This document shows positions 1 to 8,981 of a DNA stretch of 64,000 nt, piece by piece; within the stretch, counting starts at the first letter, position 1, and the number at the start of each line of letters is the position of its first letter. The position numbers were made by a program, and so were the translations under genes. The notes beneath the pieces are model-generated. The model saw only the letters and a list, made by a program, of their open reading frames with translations. It did no database searches and was not told the DNA's origin. The stretch spans positions 1-64,000 of the forward strand of contig CACLPI010000004.1 of the NCBI GenBank assembly GCA_902608795.1. Direction: 5' to 3'. The DNA is from an uncultured Bacteroidota bacterium (lineage in GTDB: Bacteria > Bacteroidota > Bacteroidia > Flavobacteriales > Flavobacteriaceae).

Positions 1-42
1 AAAAATAATAATATAGTTTTTTTCATAATTTTTAATTTTAGT

Positions 43-738
43 TTATTCTTTGATTATTTTAAAGTTCGTCGTATTACCCGATTCAAGATTTTGAACAAGT
101 AATATATATGTTCCTTTCTGAAATCCAGAAAGATCGATTTGTTTTTCATTTGTTTCCAAAATTTCTTGACCAAGCATGTTGTAAACCGAAATATTAAGGT
201 CTCCATCATGACTCACATTCAGTATTGATGATGTGGGGTTAGGAAAAATTGATATTGACATTTCACCGTCAAGAGTTTCAACGCTAAGAGTTGCATCTCC
301 AGCCGAGATAACTGCAAAACTCCCCGGGTCTTGAAATTCAGAAGTAACCTGATAGTCTAGCGCATCAGCATCTTCATATTCCATTGAATTTCCTGAACCA
401 TCAACTACAACCATTTTTGCATTGTGGGTAATGCCATTCATATCAGCTTCTTCGTAATTATATACTAAGACTGTGCTAAGGTTTTCCATTGAAGGTTCTA
501 AATAATATGATCTATTCATACTATCACCATTAGGTAAAACGATTGATGTGTTAGATTTATTAACAGTTGTACCACCAGAAATATTATAATTACTGAGCGG
601 TGTAATTTCTAAACCTGCTACATCCAATGTTGCTCCTGCTTTAACTTCAATATTTCCCGTTTCCCCAACAGATAGCTGTCCATAAGAAGAAAAAGAAAAG
701 AAAAAAATAAAGAGAAGAATTAATGTAATTTTGTTCAT
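43..738 (-). CDS. Secreted protein with type IX secretion (T9SS) type A sorting domain
   Basis: A 231-residue secreted protein of unknown function. Residues 1-20 form a signal peptide (hydrophobic stretch ending SSYGQ). The last ~70 residues are a T9SS type A C-terminal sorting domain: the start motif SIFPNPTSSILNV, then NISVYNMLGQEI, then GTYILLV and a basic end (FKIIKE). Such domains direct export through the outer membrane by the Por/T9SS machinery and usually surface attachment or release. The middle (~25-155) is not a family I recognise; it has short beta-like segments. It is divergent from susC with 195 bp between them, so it need not belong to the glycan operon. Confidence 0.85.
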   Translation of the reverse strand: MNKITLILLFIFFFSFSSYGQLSVGETGNIEVKAGATLDVAGLEITPLSNYNISGGTTVNKSNTSIVLPNGDSMNRSYYLEPSMENLSTVLVYNYEEADMNGITHNAKMVVVDGSGNSMEYEDADALDYQVTSEFQDPGSFAVISAGDATLSVETLDGEMSISIFPNPTSSILNVSHDGDLNISVYNMLGQEILETNEKQIDLSGFQKGTYILLVQNLESGNTTNFKIIKE

Positions 739-933
739 AAGTTTAAGTTTTTTTCGTTTGTTCTTATTAAATTAAATAAATAAATTGAAAAACAAATTTT
801 TTTTGCTAAAAAATCGTAATGAATGAAAATTTGATAAAATTTATATAAATAAATTATTAAAAGTTAATAATTTAATTGATATATGATTACTTTGATAAAA
901 AAATTAACCTCTTTTTAATAAATTATTAGATTT

Positions 934-3900
934 ATGCTCAGAATATTCATCCAATTATCTTTATTAATATTTTTTGGATTTTCTAACAATTTATTTGGTC
1001 AAAGTGAAATTATCACCGGTACAATTACTGATAAAAGTGGGTCCCCCATCCCCGGTGTTAATATTATAGAAGATACGGATTCATATAACGGAGCGGTAAC
1101 GGATTTTGATGGTAATTTTATTATAAAGGCGAAATCAAATTCAACACTAATCATAACATACGTTGGATTTATAACACAAGAAATAAAGCTTAACGGAAAC
1201 ACAAATCTAAACATAACTTTAGAAGAAGATTTATTTGGCTTAGAGGAGGTTACTGTTGTTGCTTATGGAGAACAAAAAAAAGAAAGTGTTATTGCCGCTG
1301 TTACATCGGTTGATCCCACCGAACTTAGAATACCCTCTAGCAATCTTACAACATCTTTAGCTGGAAGGGTTGCTGGATTAATTTCGTATCAAAGAAGCGG
1401 TGAGCCAGGAAGAGATAATGCAGAATTTTTCATTAGAGGAGTAAGTACTTTTGGCTATGCGAGGTCTCCACTTATACTTATTGATGGTATTGAAACTACC
1501 TCAACTGACTTAGCTAGACTTCAGCCAGATGATATTGCAAGTTTTTCAATTATGAAAGATGCTACTGCTACTGCACTGTATGGTGCTAGAGGAGCTAATG
1601 GTGTAATCATGGTTACTACCAAAGAAGGAAAACAAGGAAAAGTCAAATTGAATGTGAGGTATGAAAAGGCCTATTCAACTGCAACAAAAAAAGTATCTAT
1701 TGCAGATCCTATTACTTATATGATGTTACACAACGAGGCACTTGCGACTAGAGATCCGCTTGGAGGAAGAATATATTCACTAGAGAAAATTTTAATTTCT
1801 CAAGACCCTAATAGAAATGAAATGGCATACCCAACTATAAACTGGTTTGACGAGTTATTGGAAGACTATACGTTAAATAGCAGGTTTAATTTTAACGTCA
1901 GCGGAGGTGGAAAAGTTGCACGTTATTATTTAGCTGCAACTGTTAACACAGATAATGGAAATTTAAAAATTGAACCACAAAATAACTTTAACAATAATAT
2001 AAACTTCAACAGGATATCTCTTCGATCAAATGTAAATATAAATTTAACACCCACAACTGAGGTAGCTGTAAGATTCAATGGAAATTTTGACGATTATAAT
2101 GGTCCTCTTAATGGAGGTGAAGAAATTTATAGGCAAGCCATGCAGACAAACCCTGTATTATATCCAAAGTATTATCAACCAGACGCAAATTTTTTAAACT
2201 CTACTCATATTCTTTTTGGAAATTATGGACAGTTTGGAGATTACTTAAACCCATATGCAAATATGGTAAGAGGATATAAAGATGAAAGTTATAATAATGT
2301 TTTGGCAACGGTTGAGATAAAAGAAAATTTGGATTATGTAACAAAAGGTTTAAAAGCAAGAGCATTAGTCAACACTTCTAGATATTCCTTTTATAACTTA
2401 GAAAGAAAATACAATCCTTTCTACTACACTCTAGCAAATTATGACTTTCAAAGCGATGTATATTCTTTAATTGCACTAAACCCTAATCAAGGAACAGAAT
2501 ACTTGGCATATAATGAAGGTGCAAAAATAATTTCAAACTCAGTTTACTTTGAAGGTTCCTTAAATTATAATAGAACATTTAAAGAAAAGCACAATGTCTC
2601 CGGAATGTTAGTTGGTATTATTAGAGAATTAAAATATGCAAATAACGGAAACTTGCAAACTTCCCTCCCTTACAGAAACCTTGGACTTTCAGGAAGATTT
2701 ACTTATGCTCACGATAGCAAATACTTTGCGGAATTTAATTTTGGTTTAAACGGATCCGAAAGATTTGCGAGAAATGAAAGATTTGGATTCTTTCCTTCTT
2801 TTGGTTTTGGATGGTATATTTCAAATGAAGAATTCATGAAGAAATATGAAAATGTAATATCAAAATTAAAACTAAAGGCAACTTATGGATTAGTGGGCAA
2901 TGATGAGATAGGAAGTGCTAGCGATAGATTCTTTTATATTTCTCAAGTAAATCTTAATGATGGTTCAATGGGCTCAATGTTTGGACAAGAATTTAGCAAC
3001 TGGATAAACGGAGTAAGTATAGATAGATATGCAAATGATCAAATCACTTGGGAAAAAGCTAAAATGATGAACATAGGTCTTGAATTTGGTTTATTTGATA
3101 AAATTGAATTACAAGCAGATTATTTTACCGAATACAGATCTAACATATTAATGGACAGAGCTCAGACCCCTTCAACTCTTGGATTACAGGCGCCGATAAG
3201 GGCAAATGTTGGTGAAGCTTCATCCAAAGGTTTTGAATTTACTATTGATTATAAAGAAGACTTTAAAAACGACTTTTTCATTTCAGCAAGAGCTAATTTC
3301 TCTTATGCAACTAGCAAATATGAAGTATATGATGAATTGGATTTTGTTTCTGCAGGTCTACCGTGGAGGTCTAGGATTGGGTTAAATTTATCTCAACCTT
3401 TTGGGTATATAGCTGAGAGATTATTTATTGATGAAGCAGATATTGCCAATTCCCCATTACAAACCTTTGGTGACTACATGCCTGGGGATATTAAGTATAA
3501 GGACATCAATGGAGATGGAATAATAGACATTAATGATGAAGTACCTATAGGATATCCAACTACACCAGAAATAATTTATGGGTTTGGAGTATCAAGTACC
3601 TACAAAAATTTTGATCTTTCATTTTTCTTTCAGGGTTCAGCAAGATCTTCTTTCTTCATTGACGCATACAGAACCTCACCTTTTATTGACACCAGTGGAA
3701 GTGCAATTGGAAATAATGCGTTATTAAATGCATGGGCGAATGATCACTGGTCAGAAAATGACAGAAACCTTTATGCGGCTTGGCCTAGATTATCAGATCA
3801 ACTAATAGATAATAATAATCGTAACAGCACATGGTGGCTGAGAGATGGTGGGTTTCTAAGACTAAAATCTTTAGAAATTGGCTACTCGATAAACACAGAA

Positions 3901-4062
3901 AATTTTGAAAAAGTTAAGTTAGAATCGTTTAGAGTTTATGTAAGTGGAACAAATTTATTTACATTCAGTAAATTTAAAATATGGGATGTGGAAATGGGTG
4001 GAAATGGATTAGGCTACCCTTTACAAAGGGGTATAAATTTTGGAATAAATATGAATTTTTAA
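934..4062 (+). CDS. SusC/RagA-family TonB-linked outer membrane transporter
   Basis: The outer-membrane beta-barrel that imports oligosaccharides, powered by TonB and capped by the SusD lipoprotein encoded next. After a signal peptide (ending LFGQ, ~22) comes a carboxypeptidase-regulatory-like beta domain (~24-100, ITGTITDKSGSPIPGVNI). A TonB-box-like segment follows (EEVTVVAYG, ~103), then the plug (~115-230, with ILIDGIETT and ATALYGARGANGVIMVTTK), then a ~800-residue barrel ending in aromatic INFGINMNF, as expected for BAM insertion. At 1042 residues it is normal for the family. First gene of a tight seven-gene operon. Association with three GH92 genes suggests alpha-mannoside or N-glycan cargo. 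No ECF sigma, hybrid two-component or SusR-type regulator lies beside it in this window. Confidence 0.96.
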   Translation: MLRIFIQLSLLIFFGFSNNLFGQSEIITGTITDKSGSPIPGVNIIEDTDSYNGAVTDFDGNFIIKAKSNSTLIITYVGFITQEIKLNGNTNLNITLEEDLFGLEEVTVVAYGEQKKESVIAAVTSVDPTELRIPSSNLTTSLAGRVAGLISYQRSGEPGRDNAEFFIRGVSTFGYARSPLILIDGIETTSTDLARLQPDDIASFSIMKDATATALYGARGANGVIMVTTKEGKQGKVKLNVRYEKAYSTATKKVSIADPITYMMLHNEALATRDPLGGRIYSLEKILISQDPNRNEMAYPTINWFDELLEDYTLNSRFNFNVSGGGKVARYYLAATVNTDNGNLKIEPQNNFNNNINFNRISLRSNVNINLTPTTEVAVRFNGNFDDYNGPLNGGEEIYRQAMQTNPVLYPKYYQPDANFLNSTHILFGNYGQFGDYLNPYANMVRGYKDESYNNVLATVEIKENLDYVTKGLKARALVNTSRYSFYNLERKYNPFYYTLANYDFQSDVYSLIALNPNQGTEYLAYNEGAKIISNSVYFEGSLNYNRTFKEKHNVSGMLVGIIRELKYANNGNLQTSLPYRNLGLSGRFTYAHDSKYFAEFNFGLNGSERFARNERFGFFPSFGFGWYISNEEFMKKYENVISKLKLKATYGLVGNDEIGSASDRFFYISQVNLNDGSMGSMFGQEFSNWINGVSIDRYANDQITWEKAKMMNIGLEFGLFDKIELQADYFTEYRSNILMDRAQTPSTLGLQAPIRANVGEASSKGFEFTIDYKEDFKNDFFISARANFSYATSKYEVYDELDFVSAGLPWRSRIGLNLSQPFGYIAERLFIDEADIANSPLQTFGDYMPGDIKYKDINGDGIIDINDEVPIGYPTTPEIIYGFGVSSTYKNFDLSFFFQGSARSSFFIDAYRTSPFIDTSGSAIGNNALLNAWANDHWSENDRNLYAAWPRLSDQLIDNNNRNSTWWLRDGGFLRLKSLEIGYSINTENFEKVKLESFRVYVSGTNLFTFSKFKIWDVEMGGNGLGYPLQRGINFGINMNF

Positions 4063-4064
4063 AA

Positions 4065-6005
4065 ATGAGAAACAGAAAATACTTTTTAACTATTTTACTT
4101 TTTTGTATTCTTTCATGCGAGAAAGATTTTTTAAATGTTGTACCCGATAATATAGCAACAATCGATTTAGCTTTCAATAACAGAGCTACTGCTGAAAGAT
4201 TCCTGTCAACTTGTTATACATATATTCCTGAGCATGCTCACGTTGAACAGAATTTCTCTTTGTTAGCTGGTGATGAAATCTGGTATTATGCAGAAAATGA
4301 TTTTTATATGAATAATGAAACGAGTTTTAGAATAGCCAAAGGACTTCAAAATTCCTCATCACCTTATTTAAATTATTGGGAAGGTGGTAGAGGTGCTCCG
4401 CATAGCCTATTTGTCGGATTAAGAGATTGTAATATATTTTTAGAAAACCTTGTTTCTGTACCTGGGTTAGAAGAAGAAGAAAGGCAGCGTTGGCTGGCAG
4501 AGGTAAAAGTCTTGAAGGCTTTTTATCATTTTTGGCTTTTAAGAATGTATGGTCCTATTCCGATAATAAGAGATAATTTATATGTTGGTGCATCATTAGA
4601 AGAATCTCAAGTTCCAAGGAACTCAGTAGATGATATCGTTGATTATATTGTAGAGCTTATAGATGAAGTTATAGCTAGTGAAGCCTTACCTGGAATAATC
4701 AATTATATATACACTGAACAAGGTAGAATTACATTACCTGCTGCAAAAGCAATTAAAGCAAAAGCATTAGTTCTAGCAGCTAGCCCATTATTTAATGGTA
4801 ATACAGATATGAGTGAGTTAGTTGATGTGGAGGGTAATTCTCTAGTAAATCAAGTTTATGATGAAAATAAATGGGTTCTAGCCAAAGACGCTTTGTTTGA
4901 TGCAATAACTGAAGCTCATAATAATGGCCATTCTTTATATCAATTTGAAGATCAAGTTCCTATTAATGGTGATATTAACAATATTGTTAGACAAGAATTA
5001 ACTCACAGAGCAGGTATAACAGATCCTTTTAACAGGGGAATTGTTTGGGCCTTTGAACCTGCATGGACTGGAGATTTACAGATGTGGAGTCAACCAAGAT
5101 GGACTGCTGATCACCAAGCTCTATTTGGCTATACAAAAAAATCTCATGCACCAACTTTAAATATGGTAGAAACGTTCTATTCCAAAAACGGAGTGCCTAT
5201 CAACGAAGATGTCTCATGGGATTATGATAATAGGTTTAATATTACATCCACAAACGAAAATGATGAATATCATAAGTATTATGTAGAGAATAACTATAGT
5301 ACTGCAAAACTTCACCTTGACAGAGAGCCAAGATTCTATGCAACTATTGGTTTTGACGGCGGGAAGTGGTTCTCTCTTGAAACACCTAACATTGAGCAAA
5401 TTCCATATTTAAATGCAAAAGCCGGGGCTCCATCAGGAAAAAATGGTTTTGAAATCTATTCGATTACAGGGTATTTTGCTAAAAAACTAGTTCACTTTGA
5501 AAATATTATCTCCCAGCAAGGGTCTACCATTAAAGGTTACTCCTTTCCCATAATTAGAATGGCAGACCTATATTTAAATTATGCTGAGGCATTAAATGAA
5601 ATTAAAGATTCTCCTGACGCTGAGGTATATGAATATATTCAAGCTGTAAGACATAATGCAGGACTAGACCTGGATGGAGATATTTTAAATACTTGGGCTC
5701 AACATTCAAATAATCCAGGAAAACCAAATACTAAAGAAGGTATGAGAGAAATTATACAAAGTGAAAGGATGATAGAATTAGCTTTGGAAGGATATAGATA
5801 TTGGGATATTAGAAGATGGAAATTGGCAGAAGAGTATTTTAGTAGACCCATTAGAGGCTGGAATATTGTTAGATCAGATGTTGAAGGGTTTTATGAGGTC
5901 GAAAACATATATTATAGAAATTTCTTAAAAAAGGACTATTTATGGCCTATTAGTCAAAATGAATTATTAAGAAACCCAAATTTAATCCAAAATCCTGGAT
6001 GGTAA
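4065..6005 (+). CDS. SusD/RagB-family nutrient-binding outer membrane lipoprotein
   Basis: Surface lipoprotein that binds glycan and closes over the SusC pore. The ATG at 4065, two bases after the susC stop, gives a proper lipoprotein signal with lipobox ILSC (Cys18); an upstream in-frame start would lie inside susC and bury the signal. The 646-residue product has typical SusD features: N-terminal EKDFLNVVP, tetratricopeptide-like helices (EVKVLKAFYHFWLLRMYGPIPII), and the C-terminal RMADLYLNYAEALNE and ERMIELALEGYRYWDIRRW motifs. The close spacing indicates translational coupling with susC. Ligand specificity cannot be read from the sequence; the downstream GH92 genes suggest mannosides. Confidence 0.96.
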   Translation: MRNRKYFLTILLFCILSCEKDFLNVVPDNIATIDLAFNNRATAERFLSTCYTYIPEHAHVEQNFSLLAGDEIWYYAENDFYMNNETSFRIAKGLQNSSSPYLNYWEGGRGAPHSLFVGLRDCNIFLENLVSVPGLEEEERQRWLAEVKVLKAFYHFWLLRMYGPIPIIRDNLYVGASLEESQVPRNSVDDIVDYIVELIDEVIASEALPGIINYIYTEQGRITLPAAKAIKAKALVLAASPLFNGNTDMSELVDVEGNSLVNQVYDENKWVLAKDALFDAITEAHNNGHSLYQFEDQVPINGDINNIVRQELTHRAGITDPFNRGIVWAFEPAWTGDLQMWSQPRWTADHQALFGYTKKSHAPTLNMVETFYSKNGVPINEDVSWDYDNRFNITSTNENDEYHKYYVENNYSTAKLHLDREPRFYATIGFDGGKWFSLETPNIEQIPYLNAKAGAPSGKNGFEIYSITGYFAKKLVHFENIISQQGSTIKGYSFPIIRMADLYLNYAEALNEIKDSPDAEVYEYIQAVRHNAGLDLDGDILNTWAQHSNNPGKPNTKEGMREIIQSERMIELALEGYRYWDIRRWKLAEEYFSRPIRGWNIVRSDVEGFYEVENIYYRNFLKKDYLWPISQNELLRNPNLIQNPGW

Positions 6006-6019
6006 AAAATATAAATATT

Positions 6020-7217
6020 ATGAATTATAAAGTTTATCTAATAATAATAACTATTCTGATTGCATCATGTATTGATGATTCTGATCATGGTCCGTATGGA
6101 GCTGATAATATTCCTCCAGGTCAAGTTACAATAAATGAGGTTGTTAATACTGCTGGTGGAGCTATAATATTTTTTACTCCCCCCCGCTGATGAGGATTTA
6201 TTATATGTAAAAGCAGCCTTTGAAGATGAAAATGAAATTGAAAGAGAAGTGATTGTCTCTGCTGTAATCGACTCACTTAGTATAGTCGGATTTGCTGAGG
6301 AGGGTACATACACAGTTGAAGTTTTTGCTGTGGACAGAGGAGAAAATCAATCTACACCAACTACAGTAAATATTTCACCCCTAGAAGCACCAATTCATGG
6401 AATATTAAATTCAATGGAAGGAACTCAAGATTTTGGAGGAATCAATATTTCTTATCTTAATCCAACACGAGCAGATGTTTCTCTAAATATGTCTGTTTTA
6501 GATGATGACGGAAATTTAGTTTTTAGGGAATCCTTTTACACAAGTCAGGCAAGTAGTACATACAGCTTTAGAGGGTACGATCCTGTACCGACAACATTTG
6601 TAATTTATGTTGAGGATAGGTGGGGGAATCAGACCACCACCAGAAGTTTTGAGGTGACACCATTAGAAGATGTTTTTCTTGACAAAGCTTATTGGGCAAT
6701 TGAGTCAACACCAGGCGATGAGAGTTTTAGTGAATATGGTTTTTCTGCAAATCAGATTTGGGATGGATATTGGAGTAATCAATGGAATTGTGGTCATACT
6801 AATTTTCTACCTCTACCTCACCAATTGACATTAGATTTAGGTCAAACTACCAAATTAAATAGATTTAAATTATATCAAAGAGGTGGTTCAGAATTATATA
6901 AACATGGTAACCCAAAAAGATTTAAGCTATATGGCAGGGCTGATTTAAATGGACTCCCAATATATGACCCTGATAATCCGGGCGATGGCTGGATACATCT
7001 TGGTGACTTTGAATCTTTTAAGCCATCAGGATTACCTCCTGGTTCTAATACAGCTGAGGATTACGAGTATCAAGATAACGGTGAGGATTTTGTCTTTGGA
7101 TACGACGCAAGACAACATGATATTAGATATATAAGACTTGTTAATGTAGAATCATGGAATAATCAAATGGTAACAGTGATTGGAGAGTTATCATTCTGGG
7201 GAAGCGTAATAAATTAA
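6020..7217 (+). pseudogene. Frameshifted DUF4959/DUF5000-type surface glycan-binding lipoprotein
   Basis: Two consecutive reading frames encode one recognisable protein. The first (from ATG 6020, lipobox IASC, Cys17) reads to TGA at 6188, just after a run of seven C at 6179-6185. Removing one C continues directly into PPADEDLLYVKAAFEDENE and the frame that runs to 7217. Joined, it is a ~398-residue lipoprotein: a DUF4959-like fibronectin-type domain (~25-110, ending TYTVEVFAVDRGENQS), a middle beta domain, and a C-terminal DUF5000/discoidin-like carbohydrate-binding domain (HQLTLDLGQTTKLNRFKLYQ, DIRYIRLVNVESW). Third gene of the glycan operon, where such proteins act as surface glycan-binding partners of SusD. 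The lesion may be a sequencing error, a real mutation, or slipped-strand phase variation. Family assignment is from memory of domain motifs. Confidence 0.85.
6179..6185 (+). repeat. Seven-C homopolymer at the frameshift
   Basis: A run of seven C, rare in such AT-rich DNA, at the exact point where the reading frame of the surface lipoprotein breaks. Six C restore the frame. Poly-C tracts are classic slippage sites, both for polymerases in the cell and for some sequencing chemistries. Confidence 0.95.
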
Positions 7218-7220
7218 CTT

Positions 7221-8978
7221 ATGAAAAAAAAGAAAAATAATTTATTTCTATTCATTACTACCTTATTAGCATTAGCTACATCTTGTGGAGACATGGACTC
7301 AATCCACCAGGATTATTTAGATGGAGAAGAAGTTTATGCTGGTAAATTAGACACCCTGAAAGTAAGGCCTGGTTATTACAGAGCACAACTTGAGGGTCAA
7401 ACACAATTTTTAGGAAATTCTACAAAAATTATCATAGAATACGATAATGAGTTAGAAATTTATGATATCATAAACGAAAACATTAGTGATGGGATATATA
7501 GTATGATTTTACCGGAACTTGAAGAAAGATCTTATGAATTTAATGTTACAACACAAGATGAAAACGGAAACCTTTCTATTTCTCAAGTTGTAGCTGGTAG
7601 TGCTGTTGGGGATATTTTTATTTCAGATCAAGACCCAAGAGAGATAAACGATTTTTCATTTGAAGATGATGGCACATATGCAAATTTTCTAAGTAATGCA
7701 CAATCTGAAAATGTAATTTTTACAATTCTTGAATATGAAAACGAATTTGATGAGTTAGTTAGAGATACTTTATTTTTTGAGGAAAACAGAAAAAGATTAT
7801 TCCAACATAAGCCGAACGGAAATATTATAACCACATCTATAATTCAATCAGGGCTAGATGGCATTGATTCTATTTCACTTAATCCACTTAATTATACAAT
7901 GCCTGAATTACCATATTCCAGATTAAATAAAAATTATTTTAGGCTTGTTGGAATGCCAAGTGACAATCCAGGAACCTACAACAATGCAAACCCAAGTGAA
8001 TATCTATTTGATAACAATAGTAATTGGAATGGAGATGATACTTACACATACAACTCCGGGCCAAGTAGCTTGCCTAGTCATTTTACCGTTGATTTAGGAG
8101 TAATGACAGATCTAAGAAGAATTGATATTAATTCAATAGACACTGATATTGATTCATCTCATAATCCAACATTAATTCAGCTATGGGGAAGGGATAATTT
8201 AAACTTTGCTGAAACTGGATCAAGTGATGAAAATGATTTTATAAATGCTGGTTGGGTGTTACTAAAGGAGGAGGAAATTAATGGAGATGAGACTAGTCTC
8301 TCGAGTATTATTATACCAACTAGTTCATCTCAAAAAAGGTTTATAAGACTAAGAACAATATCAAGTCTAGGAAATGAAGGTGTAAAATATACTGAACTAA
8401 CTTTTTATGGGCAAAATACACAGCCTGTTGATTTAGATAAATCTGAATTTGATTTGGTTAATTTACCTAGTGATAATCCAGGTACGTTCTATGGTGCGGA
8501 ACCTGAAAATTATCTTTTCGACAATAACTCATTTTATTCTGGTGATGTGTATGGTTATCACTCTGGTGAAAATGCAATCCCAGGATTCTTTACGGTTGAT
8601 TTAGGGATATTAACACATTTAGCTAAGGTTAAGATAGACTTTAGACCCAATATGAGTTTTTCTGGAAATACCCCTAATGAAGTTGAAATTTGGGTGAGAC
8701 AAGACCTTGAAAATTCTGAAACTTTGCCGGTTTTTGAAAGCTCAGGTAATTCGGTTACCTCATCACCGGTTACTACTGACTCATTAATAAATGCCGGATG
8801 GGTATTGATTCACACTCAATCAATTGACGGAGAAAATAGTAATAGTGTTGAATTTGATGTAAGTAGTGAAACCTTATCAAGATTTTTAAGAATTAGATAT
8901 ACAAATACTGTTGGTGGCAGTGGATGTCAATTTATTGAAATGGGATTTTCAGGATATGGAATTTTTCCGATTGATTAG
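7221..8978 (+). CDS. DUF4998-type lipoprotein with two tandem discoidin-like domains
   Basis: A 585-residue surface lipoprotein (lipobox ATSC, Cys22), fourth gene of the glycan operon, starting 3 bases after the previous stop. Residues ~25-225 match the DUF4998 pattern of Bacteroidota glycan-locus proteins (GEEVYAGKLDTLKVRPGYYR, then paired beta domains). Two homologous F5/8 type C (discoidin)-like modules follow at ~234-395 and ~404-580. They share the motifs MPSDNPGTY / LPSDNPGTF, YLFDNNS, HFTVDLG / FFTVDLG and NAGWVL, showing an internal duplication. It probably binds glycan at the cell surface together with the preceding lipoprotein and SusD. Domain names are from memory; the duplication is visible directly. 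Confidence 0.85.
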   Translation: MKKKKNNLFLFITTLLALATSCGDMDSIHQDYLDGEEVYAGKLDTLKVRPGYYRAQLEGQTQFLGNSTKIIIEYDNELEIYDIINENISDGIYSMILPELEERSYEFNVTTQDENGNLSISQVVAGSAVGDIFISDQDPREINDFSFEDDGTYANFLSNAQSENVIFTILEYENEFDELVRDTLFFEENRKRLFQHKPNGNIITTSIIQSGLDGIDSISLNPLNYTMPELPYSRLNKNYFRLVGMPSDNPGTYNNANPSEYLFDNNSNWNGDDTYTYNSGPSSLPSHFTVDLGVMTDLRRIDINSIDTDIDSSHNPTLIQLWGRDNLNFAETGSSDENDFINAGWVLLKEEEINGDETSLSSIIIPTSSSQKRFIRLRTISSLGNEGVKYTELTFYGQNTQPVDLDKSEFDLVNLPSDNPGTFYGAEPENYLFDNNSFYSGDVYGYHSGENAIPGFFTVDLGILTHLAKVKIDFRPNMSFSGNTPNEVEIWVRQDLENSETLPVFESSGNSVTSSPVTTDSLINAGWVLIHTQSIDGENSNSVEFDVSSETLSRFLRIRYTNTVGGSGCQFIEMGFSGYGIFPID

Positions 8979-8981
8979 AAA

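Noticed and set aside
854-933. TTACTTTG at ~886-893 as susC promoter
   Set aside because: Seven of eight positions match the -7 consensus but no -33 TTG is at proper distance, so it was not listed as a feature.
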